Part shown: positions 13,601-25,100 of the stretch, piece after piece
How the letters are laid out: the number at the start of each line of letters is the position of its first letter
How positions within the stretch are numbered: position 1 is the stretch's first letter
Assembly (NCBI GenBank): GCA_013399875.1
Contig: VXAZ01000607.1
Location: 186,001 to 250,000 of the forward strand
Source: Gymnorhina tibicen
Taxonomy: Eukaryota; Chordata; Aves; Passeriformes; Artamidae
Reading direction: 5' to 3'
Length of the DNA stretch: 64,000 nucleotides
Made by a program: the position numbers and the translations under genes
Notes under the pieces: model-generated
What the model saw: the letters and a program-made list of their open reading frames with translations, nothing else
Told to the model about the DNA's origin: nothing
Databases searched by the model: none

Positions 13601-16600
13601 CTTGATGTGATACTGCACCGGTTCGGTTAAATGGGGAGCCACTTGGCAACTAAATTTGATAATGCTTTTGTCCACGGGTCAGAGGTTAAATATGTTCACA
13701 CTAATCCCCTTCATCTAGAATTAAAGGACAAGAAAGATTTCTCCGTAGCTTAGCGAGAGGGCTTTTCTCATCGCGCTTTAAATAGTATTTGCACAGGAAA
13801 ATTAAAGGCAGACCATTGGCCCCGATGCCGTAGTGGCTGCACGGCTCTGCCACGCTCCCATCTCCTCGCTCGTTTTGGTGAATCCACCAGCTTGCACGAC
13901 GACTGGCCTCATCACATTTCCCCATGTGTGCACCAAGGAGCGCAGGGAATTCTTGCTGCCATTTACTGTCAAGGTAGCAGAAGCAGCCGTGGTTTGGGAG
14001 GCAGGGAGATTCCCGGCTGCAGGAATGCGCGCCAGGACTCGGATTTCAAGCGCTGTCACAGGACATTACTGTCAGACAAAGGGGCTCTGTGCTGTGCCCC
14101 TAGGACCCACTGCCCCCAGACCCTCTGTGAGCTGGGGCCGGCACCTGAGCATCCAAAATCCACTCTCGCACCCAACAGAAAATCTGCGAAGCATCAACTA
14201 TCCGTCGCAGCACAGCATCGCCGGCACTCCCTCCCCCCGCGGGACTGTGGAGCCGAGTCGAGCACGGGAGGGATAATTACCTCTAAGCGTACTTAATACT
14301 ACAGTGCATTATCTCTAGCTATGGAGAAAAGCACGATCCGGAGGTATTTCCCCCCAAAGCCTCATTGGGCTGCTCTCGGAAAACCCTCCTGAGTCCTGTG
14401 AAACAGTAATAGAAAGTCACAGGCAGCCCAGAAAGACGTCAGGTTGGTTTTGGTAAGGAAGTGTGCCAACTGCTTGTGCTGGCTGCTTGTGCCAGGCATT
14501 GCTCTGATCAAGCTGGGGAAGAGAATGCAGCAGGACAAGCCACAAACAGCATCTCCCAAATCCACTGCTGGAGCAGGGACATTGCAGATGGCTGATGGTG
14601 GTCAGCACCTCTGCTGCTGGCAGAGTCATACCAGCATCCTAGCGGAGCGCTGGCCTGACCATTAATCGCGATGCCACACTGAGTGTGAGGCAAACAGAAT
14701 TTGTGTTTCAGTGTGATTTATAGCTCACATCACCAAACTCACGTGTTACGTTCCACTTGCTCAAAATCTGTCATTTCCACACTGGAAGAAGCAGTGTGCC
14801 ATACATCTGCAGCATCACTGCCAGGTTTGGGGCTGGAACCATTTCGAGGCAGAGAAAGCAAAGCAAATGTGAGCAGATTAAGACAAATATGTAATAAATT
14901 GGACTCAATGTACATTTGCCAAGAACAGGGGCGGTGTGTGCCCGTGTGACAGCGCAGCTCCGGCGCAATGCCCCCTCCACCTCCTCCAGGCTCCCACGCA
15001 TCCCTTGGCAAACCCAAGCCAGTAATGGGGTTGCTGGGATGTTCTTCCATGGAAAAACACCGAGAGCTCTGGCATATAACACAAGAATAATTTAAAAATT
15101 TTAAAAAATCCCTGTGTGGTCGTTGAACAACACTTGCCATGGGACCCAGTGCAGGGGCATCCTGCCACCTCTGCTCCCGGGTTCCGGCTCTCACACACCA
15201 GATCTTTCTCCCTTTGTACCTCCGCTTATACTGCACAACTGTTTTGAATCTCTAAAATAATGTGACAAGTTAATGATGGCACAATTATCTAAATGTTTAA
15301 CAGACATGTTATCTAAGTGAATCGGATTGAGATTCCATCCCGCTGACAATAAACATCAATGGGAGAGCAGAAAGTGATAGGCAAATTATCGCCAACCCTG
15401 CAATTTCAATGCTATTAAATTTGGAGGAATAACAGCCCTGAGGCCTGTAAACTCTGAATAAAATAGACCCTTGTGTTTGGCCAACTATTAAATCAAAACG
15501 CTACCAACATCCCGGCAAAAGAAAAAAAACGGGGGGGAAGAAAAGGGGGGAAGATATAGAGCTTTTCAATTTTCAGTCACGTGTTGGTTTTATTAACTCT
15601 TTTCTACTACTGGTGTCTTAGGGCTACTACTGGTGTCTGAGGGCAGAGGATAAGAGGGATATGAGGGATGCGAGGATGGTATGCAGGAAGGGAATGCTCC
15701 CAGGGGATGTGGGCAAGGGAGAGCGAAGGGTCCTGCGCAGCCTTGGCAGCGTGGCCGGGGGCATGCCAACCCCACAAATCAAAAAGGCAACTACTTGCCG
15801 AAGCAAACATGCTCTATATTAGGTGTCGATCATGCCCACGTGAAATTGGGTCAGGAGTAAATCTGCGCTGTCCCGCTGACTGACACCGGCTGCCGCGCGC
15901 TAACTGCCTTGGCACAGGGGGGGAAACTCGAGACGAGTCACCTCTGATATTTATAAACGTTGGCACGAGCCCAAAACCCGTTAGCACGAACACCGCTCGT
16001 GTGCGCATCCCGACTCCCAGCGGTGCTGCCTGGGGGTACTCAGGCTGCCATCTCAATGCATTCTGTTTTCTCCTCTACATTTGAGAAGAAGGATAAGGAA
16101 TTTTCCATGCTCTCCCCCCCAGCACCAAGCTTGTGCTGCTAGCAGATGAGCCAAAACAGTTGCTGCTTTTCCTATTGTGGTGGGACGGGGGCCAAGGACA
16201 GCGCACACCCGGAGAGGGCGTCTCGGCCCCGTGTCGATGGGGCTGCACGCAGTACTGCCAGTGCTGTGCTTACAAGCAGGAACTATTTTTTTGTATTTAT
16301 TCTTGTTTTTTGCCTTGCCTCAGGAAGTGGGGTGTTAGTATTCTGCTGTAGAGATGAGCAGTGCTTGATGCAGCACATGTACAGCAGCCTGGCTCTGTGT
16401 TACTGTCATTTGAAGCAGCAGGGAGGCAGTGGGAAAAGAAATAACATAAAGGGGGTCCTGGGTGCTGACAGTCCACTTGAGAAACAGCGCCATATGCTGA
16501 AAGGAAACCCCAAGAACCGTTCATCTCCTGCACATAGCTCTTGTGGAGAGGTCCCACATCTCCCCTGAATACTGTTTTTGAGTAATGTGGGTGGATTTGG

Positions 16601-19600
16601 TCAGCCTGTACCAGACACCCTACTCAGCTTTTGATGCCATCCCTGAAGGTCTCTACCTGCCTCTCTACCAAAAAAGGGTTATGCATTTTTTTTACCTGGA
16701 AAGTTGGAAGGTCTTTTGCCAGCCAACCTGCAGCTAAGGGTGAAGGGAGGATGCCCAAAACACATTCTGGGAGATGCTGTTATTTGGGAAGGGGGTTAAT
16801 TATAGCAAGGCAGGGGAGGGATGCTTTTCATGCCAACAGAGGAGAGGAAGCGATTCATTTTGGCTTCCCTGGCCACCCAGCCCCTCTCTGCCATGTTTAC
16901 AGCGGGAGGTGGTGATGGCAAGCTCCCCTTGGGTCACCATGTCCCCCTGTTCTGGTTGCCTGTTGCCCTTTGAGCTTTGGCACAGTCCAGCCCCAAGGAT
17001 TCACCAGCCAAAGGGGGTTTAATCCCTACAGGAGTGTCAGGGTTGTGAGCCAAACTGCTCTGCATCTGCAGGATGGTTTTGGGTGCAGGCATCATTGAGC
17101 TCCATGGCTGGGTGCCCACTGGTCACCCCAGGATGTTCAGTAGGTCTGGGAAACAGAAGGAAAGGGGGAACTAGCTGCTATCTGCTAGGCCACTTTGAAC
17201 CCCCTGCCTGGGCTTGGGTCGTTCAGCCCCGTGCAGCCAGTCCCTCACTGTGCTGGCTTCCCCTTCACAGCCCTTCTCCTCAGCCTACAGCATACAGAGT
17301 TTCCAAACAGACCTGGAATGCCAAAACCCAGCCTCCAGCTGTATGGCTATGGACAGGGAGGGCAAGTACTTTAGGATTTATGGACTGGTGCTCAGCCAGC
17401 ACAGCTCCATGACCGGGTGAGGGCTGGAGCCATTCCTGCCTGGTGACACAGCACTTTGCATCGATCCTCACATCCCCAGCGTGAAGCTGGCCGGGTTCTC
17501 TGTGCCAGCCCTGAGCACAAACTCACTGCCAGTGGCATTTATCAGGGCTTTCAGCACTGAAAGATGAACCTGTGCTCAGTTAAACCACTCCTGATATAGC
17601 ACAGGAGGAGCAGGCGCTCTGTCCTGCTCCAGTCTAGATTTGGAGGGTGAAGGGCTCCACCTGGCACTGCCCAGCTGTGAATTCCCCCAAGCAAACCTTT
17701 GCCAGGCACGGCAGCCTTTGCAAGAGGCTTAAAGAGATCCTTGTGCTCCTGATGGTGGCACCACTGAAGGGCTGGGAAGTGTCAGAGCAGAAACATGGCA
17801 GAAACCAACTTCTGGGAGGTGTTTGGACAGGGACAAAACCAACTTCTGGGAGGTGTTTGGACAGGGACAAGCTTTGCTTGGAAAGGGGACAAAGGACCTC
17901 ATGTTTATTCTGCCATTGTTTCCTGTATTAATGCTGAGCAATGGTGTAACAGCACTGCACCAACTGGTGCCTAAACCTGTGCTTTAGTGTAAGAGGAACT
18001 GGGGCTGCCTGGGCAGGGCAGAGGCAGGAACTGCAGAGGGTCCAGCTCTCTGTTGGGCAAAGGGTGACAAAGGCAGCCCAAATGTTAAATCCTGCGCCTA
18101 AGTGAAGGGTGGAAGGGGAAGGCCACGTACCGGTGTGCGTCTGCCGGTGCGTCTCCAGGGCATCTTCCTTTGAGAACTGGGCGCCGCACTGATCGCAGAC
18201 CAGGGCTTTGGCACCCGCTGGGGAGAGAAAAGGGAGAGGAGGGTTATTAGAGGGACAGAAAGATCCACACCTGAACGTGCCCATGGACACTGCTGCTGCC
18301 ATTAACACTGCAGGACCAGAGCCATGGAGGGGTTTCATGTTTAATGTCCCCTGTGCAGCCAGCAAAAGCAGTGCCTCATTCATCCCTGTGCTCCTGTTCC
18401 TTGCACATCACAGCAAAACACAGAGCTGCTTGCCAGGAAAAGATTATTATTTTTTTAAAATCACTAAATATCAATGCATTTCATTAGCACTGTAACTTAT
18501 CCAGTTGCAATTGGTTTCCTGTCCCTTCCCATCGTGGCTGCTGCTGCCGGTACCCAAAGATGCACCTGATCAGGGATGTGGCTGGAATGGGGCAACTGAG
18601 CGAAAAGCTCAGAGGCATCTTTGACTATTGGAAAGAGATGTGGGATTGGGGGCAATTCTTAGAAAATTACTATCAACATGTGCTGCTGGTTTGGGTGAGG
18701 AAAAACCCAGGATGCTCAGCAGCAGATAAGTAACTTCCAGATGAAACCAGATTAATGACACACCATATCCAACAGCATTGCGGGACAAAGCCACAGCCCC
18801 ATTTCAAGGTTTGATTCATCTGTTGTGAGGAGCTGAATGTGACAGAGCAGCATTCAAGGCGGGGGCACTGCCGCGCAGAATGCTGTGCTGCCCATTTTCA
18901 GGGGTCCACACTGCTTCTCCCCCCTCCTTCCTACCCCACTGAGCCCTCTGTCCCACAGTCAGGGTGGGATTTGGGGAAAGGTGGGCAGAGAAGGCGATAG
19001 GGAGAGAGGTATCACGAGACGCACTGAAAAGAGGATTCCTTTGCCTTTAAATTGTCTCAGTAACGGCTGGCTCGCAGGCAGAAATATTTGGCAGCGGCGA
19101 AATTAAAAGTGATAAATTTTCTCGCCAAGAGCTGATCGATAATAGAGGTCTCATCTGTTAATCAATATGACAGTCTGCCTGTTTACTGTGCATATGTTGT
19201 TCGCCGCCGCCCTCACTGCGATGTCAAGTTTGCATTCAAAACAACCCGAGTGCACCTGGGCCGTCGGCTGCTCTGAAGGGGCAAACACACCCAAACTTTG
19301 GGGTGCTCCAGGGCGGATCCCTCGCACCTGCCACCCGCCAGAGGACCGCATGCCCAGGACGCCATCAGGGATGTGGGGCATCCCTGGGATGCGGGTACTG
19401 CCGGAGGTCCCCCCTCCAGGCGCAGCAGGGAGAAGAGTGTGTCCATGAAGGTGCTGGGATGGGGAGAAGCTGCCGGGGCGGCGAGGGACCGGATCGATAG
19501 GGCAGCAGCGCGGGCTGCCCTCCGCTCGGCACACGGTGCGGGCAGCGCGCAGCCGGCAGTTGCCAAGGCAATGGCTCTCCATCGCCACTCAAAGCTCCGC

Positions 19601-22114
19601 CGGCCCCACCGCAGCAAAGTGTGATCCATGAGGATATGGCAACCCACGGTCTGTGAGGATGCAACAACTGTGGCAGCAACAGGTTCTCCCTGGGCAGGGC
19701 GGCTGCTGGTGTGTGCCCCGTCCCTGCGGCTGTGCACCGGCAGTCCTGGGCATTCTGTGCTTGGAGGGGCTTGCTGCATCCGCAGGCTGAGACACAGCAG
19801 GGTCCTGCTAAACACGGGGTTTGCTTTTACTTCCCCCATTACCACTTGGGATTAGTGGGGAGGAGAGACATGCCAGTGCCCTCCGCAAGCGGTGGCCAGA
19901 GGGGCTGCAGAGACGCAGGGAGGCACAGCCAGGCAAGGCAAAGGCAGCCAGCATCTGGCTGGGGGGCGGGCGGAGGGGGGGGAGGAAAAATTCCTGGCGA
20001 GGCGAAAATAAACAGGGTGAACGCAGGGAGGAGCCGGGCGCACTGGCTTACATAAGGAAGCACAGTGTGTACCAAAACAGCGGACCCAAAAAAAGCTGGA
20101 GCTGTCAGAACAATGAGTACAGACGCGGGGCATTTACAGCAGGCGCTGCCGTACAGTTTTATTTACAGTACCTCTTATCAGCGCGGGAACAGCACGCCGC
20201 CTGCCAATTTCCAAAGGCCAGGACTGCGTGTTCTTTCCCTCAAGTAGATGTGTACTCCAGGCGGGGGGAATTTTTTTTCTTTTTCTTTTTTTTTTTTTTT
20301 TTCCTTTTCTCATCAGCAAAACAAAAACTGATACGGAGCCAGAATTCCTGTAATGTACACACGCCGGCGGGGAGGGGGAGGAGGTGAGGGGCGGCGATTG
20401 AATATGTAAATAGTTCAAGGTTAATTTTACTATGTGAGTCACCGGGAAAATGTCATCCAACATTTGAGCTTATTATAACAGGGCTCAGAAAAAAACCACC
20501 ACGGCTTGCTGTTTGTTATGAAAGGGAGCAGGACATGTTGGAAAGCGGAGCTCATGGCAGGGCTCTCTTCTCCCCCCTTGCCTTTCTCCCTGCTTTAAAC
20601 AGAAACCATCAGCCTCTCCGAACGCACGCGCAGGTTTGGGCAGGGTATATTTAGCCAGCGCCTCGTATCACCTACAATATATAGATATCTCCAGATGATC
20701 TTATCGATGGGATGGGACGGGACTCCACGTGCTGCCAAGTATCGGCCGTGTTTCAGCGCGAGCCTTGCTGTTGGCACCAACCCCCCTGCCGTACATTTAT
20801 ATCCACACAAGCAAATTTATAACCCCTGCCTAATAAAGGTCCCTGGTGCAAATGGGTGAGGAGCTGCGGCTTGTTCCATCCTGCACCATCTGCGCAGTCA
20901 TTGCTGCCCCATGTGCCCCCCAAGCAAGGTTGGAGCTGCCCAGGTCTGCAGCCCCCAGCAAAGCCACAAGGAGGGGGAGAACTCAGATTGGACTTCATGA
21001 TCTTGGAGGTCTTTTTGAACCTTAATGGTTCTATGATTCTGTTGCTTAATTTCCCCTCCAAGAAATGTGAGGGAACAGGCTGCTGGGCTGTACGGTGGCT
21101 CTTGGGAGTGGGATGCCCCATGGATCATGACACAGGCAGGGGCTGCAGCTCCCCCCCAACCAGCCAGGCTTAGCTTGGTGGGTTGGATGACAGAACTCAT
21201 CTTGTTTCAGCCACCGTCATCCCAACAGTCCTTCCCAATGCCCATCACTTAATTACTTTACTGGGGAGGAGAAACTTCTGTGGGGCTACAGAAGAGGCAC
21301 TCTGAACTCTAGCTCAGGAAAAGAGAAGGAATAAAGGAAAAAGAGGGGCTGCCAGCATCCTCTGGAGGAGGAGGAAGATGGCTAAGGGAGGAGGAAGATG
21401 GGAAATTGGTGAGGAGAGTAGTGGGGGAGGATCCAGCCTTCCCTGCTGCTGTTTCGGCACAATGGCCCCATCAGTAGAATGTGACATCCCCTCCCTCAGT
21501 AGAAGGGATTAATAAAAATTTGGGATTATATATTATTAACAGGCTGTAATTGGTAAGAAGATAGAGATGTGTGGGGGGGGAAATATAGATTAAAAAAAAT
21601 TGGCAAGAAAATTTATGCACTGCCGTTGCTTTACTACCTAATTAATTCAGTAATTTCAAAAACAATTTTATTTATGTTCCGTTTACCACATCAGAAGTGC
21701 AAAGAAAAAAATCACCAAACCACAGTGATGCTAAAATAATACCTCAAGGCATCTATTTTTAATCAGTGAAAAAAAAAAGGGAAAAAAGAGAAGAGCCAGC
21801 CCGGCTTCTATACAATCTCTGCCGGGCAGACCACCAACTCGGGGAGCGCAGCAGCCGAGCCCTCTGCGAGTGCCTTCCTGGCTGCCGAAAACAGAGCTTG
21901 TCAAAAAAAAAAACAAATCCATAATGGCCTGAGGCTCCTCTCCAATCTATTTTCTGCTCAGCTGGTTTTAAATGAAGTTATTATGAGTCATTAAAACACC
22001 CGCAAGCCTGTGGAAGTCAGCCAATTACAATTTTAAATTTAGCCTGTTCTCTACCCCATTCTCTTGTTTTCTTCTTTTGCCCACATCCAGCCTCTTTTGG
22101 ATTTTTATTATTGC

Positions 22115-22157
<43 letters not shown>

Positions 22158-25100
22158 TCCCTTCTCCCCTGTTTCACCCAAGTGGAAGAGACAAGTCATG
22201 AAAATCTCTGTGCTAAAAAAATACAGTGGAGAAATCCAGGAAGGGCCAAAAAAAGATGGAGCTGCAGAGCAGGCCTGGAGAGTCAGCTTCAGCTCCTGCT
22301 TCCCAAAGCGCCATGGAAAGGCAATAATTAATATAAGAAAAAGTGAGGTGTGGGCATTACAGAGTGAGGAGGGACCTTGAGTTGGAGTGCCGGAGGCTCG
22401 TCTGAGAAGGATGCTGTGGCAGCATCTCACGGGCTGCCCTGGAGAGCGTTGGGAAAGCACCTGGAGTGATGGAGCAGGAGCTTGGCGGTGGGTGAGGTGG
22501 TGGTCAGCAGCAACACCATCACCCAGCCTTGGCCAGGCAGTGCCACCAACTCCTGCCCCACACAGGGACTGGTGGAGCAGGGGGTATTTTCATTTAAAAA
22601 ACAGTAACTAAAATGCAGATTTTTAACTTGGGTTCCCAAACTGGCAGGTTTTTACATAAGCCCCTTTCCTGCTGCCCCTGCCAGTGCCACTCTTTCCAGC
22701 AGCATCCTCTCCACAGGGAAAAAATGACAGACCCCATCCCTGGCAGCCCCGCGCGGCGAGCGAGCACGGCGCGTACTGCACAGCCCATAAAACTCCAAAC
22801 AGCCTCCAGACACTCCTGCAATCGTCCTCCATCAAAACACTTTGTCTTGCATACAGAAATGCGGCGGGGCGCCGCGCGGAATACCAAATCAGCCCGTGAC
22901 GGTGCGGGGAGGCGGCTCCTTGGCAACCGGGGGGGCTTTGCCACCGCCGCCGCTCGACAGGAAACAAAATCTGTCAAGCCTGTTGGGCAAATGATAAACA
23001 TTAGCGGTATTAAAAACAACACAAAAGCTGCGTAAATGGCTGGCGAGCGCACGGGCAGGGGTGGGCAGGGGGGGAGGGTCCTGCCCCATTTGCCCCCCAG
23101 CCCAGTTGAGGGGGGTCTCCAGCACCACAACCTTGGGGGAAGTTTGGGAAGTTTTGCCCCTCCAGCGGAAATCGAGTGCGTGGTGACGGCCACGGACATT
23201 GTGAGGGAACAAGATGGATGGATGGACATCGGATGCTCTGGCATGTGTGAGGGGTCCTGGCACCCCACTCTGCACCCTGCCTTCAATAATGTCAATAATG
23301 TCAATAACAAGGGGTGGTCAAACCAAGGGAGCGGTGAGAGACAGTGGGTGAAAAATAAACATATTTCATCAGGTGAGGGCGGGGAGAAGCAAGAAGCTGG
23401 CTTCAGCCCAGTGGCCAGGTCCAGGAACCCGGCCAAAACAGGAGCTAAAAAGCAAACCATATTTTTCTGGTCTCAGCTCAGGCTCTTGAGGCAGAGAGTA
23501 TGGTGGGGGGGGGTTAAGAGAAATGTATTTTTCATCAGCCAGTGTATAATTTATAAACAGCATTAAACAGTTTTTGTTTTCTTTCTTCCTCTCCCCCGTG
23601 TGCGCGGCTTGGCCGGCAGTCAAGCCTGCATTAATTTCTGCTGTGGGTACAGTGTGTTCTTGGATGCACATCTGCGGATGATCATAAACGCGGGAACGCT
23701 GGCAGAACATCCAGACCTGCCGGCAGGCCGCTGACATCACCCGGGACCGAGCGCGGGACGCCGGCCAGCCGGGACGGGGGGGCGGAGGCCTCCCCAGGGA
23801 GCCGCCGCGGGTACCGGCCGGGGCAAGGGGGCCGCAGCCGCGGTCACCCCACCTCCGCCCCGCGCATCCCACCCGCGCGGGGCAACGCCGACACCGGGGG
23901 AGAGGGGCAGCGCTCGGTGGAGGTGGATGGCCTGGGTTGGGCCCCCTCTCCTTCCACTGGACAGAGAGAGGCAAGGGTGGGGTGCGCCCCTCGCTTCTGT
24001 CTGAGGTCCGTCCCTACCGGCACGTTGGACCCCACTCCCCCAGTAACCCCTGCTCCCTGGACAGCTTGTCCATAACCCAACAGAACCTTGGGGCTTTCTT
24101 CCACCTCTCCTGATGATGAAGGAGCATATTTGGGTGGGGAGGGAGGGTGTGAAGCAACAGGGCAGGGGTTTGCAGGGCTGCTGCCTGTACACTGCCCATG
24201 CTGCCCGTGAGCATCCCTGCACACTATCGGCTATTCCCACTGTTCCCAGCCCAAAGTGGAGAAGGGGTGCACAGCCATCTCCACAGCAGCCACTTCTGCT
24301 GGATGGAGAGGCAAAGCAAGCAGGGACAGGCAGAAACCCCCTTTCCTCCCTATCTTGGGGAACAAACTCAGCTCACAGCAGGTGCTGAGTAACCGGCATC
24401 CCAGGCTGAGAATGAGCACCCACTGAGCATCAGCTCCGGAGCGGATGCAACTGAGGGAGCAGCAGTGCTGGGATCAGCCTCCCTGGTCAAACCAGTGGTG
24501 CTCCGAACCACAGAACCGACAAGCTGGGTCTCCCACCTTGCCCCCCCGACAATTTGTTTTTCTGGGAGAGGAGCAACTCTCCGTATCAGCCTTAGAGGTC
24601 TCTGAGAGCTTGCCTGCCAGCAGAGTGGGCAGCAGGTAGGGGAAGACTTTGCATGGCATTAAAGGCTTTACATTTATGCTTTATACTGAGAGTCAACGTG
24701 GGGCTGAGCATTTACCCTGCACCTGCAAGGCTGCGGCACAACAGCAGTGTGCGCCCAGCCCACCCTGCCACAGAGCACCACAGGCCCCCAGGGCTGGTCC
24801 CCAACCAGGTCCTCAATAGGAACCTTTACCATAACCCATCAATACTCGGATGGGGAAGCTGCAGATGTTAACCCCCTTAAACCCTCTGGCACTGGGGTTG
24901 GAGAAGGGTGCCAGGGGGCGCGAGCCGTCCCACTGCAAACTCCCAGTTAAACACGCGGTCCATTGGTGTGGAGGCAAAGCTGCCTTCAGAGCTGAAAACA
25001 AGCCCCGCACCACTGCTCCAGCACAACCTCCCTGCGTCCAGGGCTGGCGGCGGGGGGGAGGCGAGGGAAGAGGTGCAAAGGTCTCCTGCTTTAATAAATA

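Larger units (their letters stand above)
4361..18130 (-). other. ZBTB16: ZBTB16 intron between coding exons 3 and 4 (13.8 kb)
   Basis: GT-AG intron with no exon-like ORF that I can support. It alternates GC-rich, simple sequence with AT-rich islands (about 4955-5150, 6775-7110, 7735-8110, 10580-11000, 13550-13800 and 15230-15500). It also holds a CpG-rich patch at about 5760-6010 and short tandem duplications at 15604 and 17802. No CR1 copy was recognised here. Confidence 0.95.

Noticed and set aside
22115..22157. Poly-asparagine/isoleucine/leucine open frames
   Set aside because: They are translations of the ATT microsatellite.
22594..23460. 288-codon open frame on the minus strand in the 8.0 kb intron
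   Set aside because: No recognisable family, no splice partners supported, and it lies over a CpG-rich patch where stop codons are rare.
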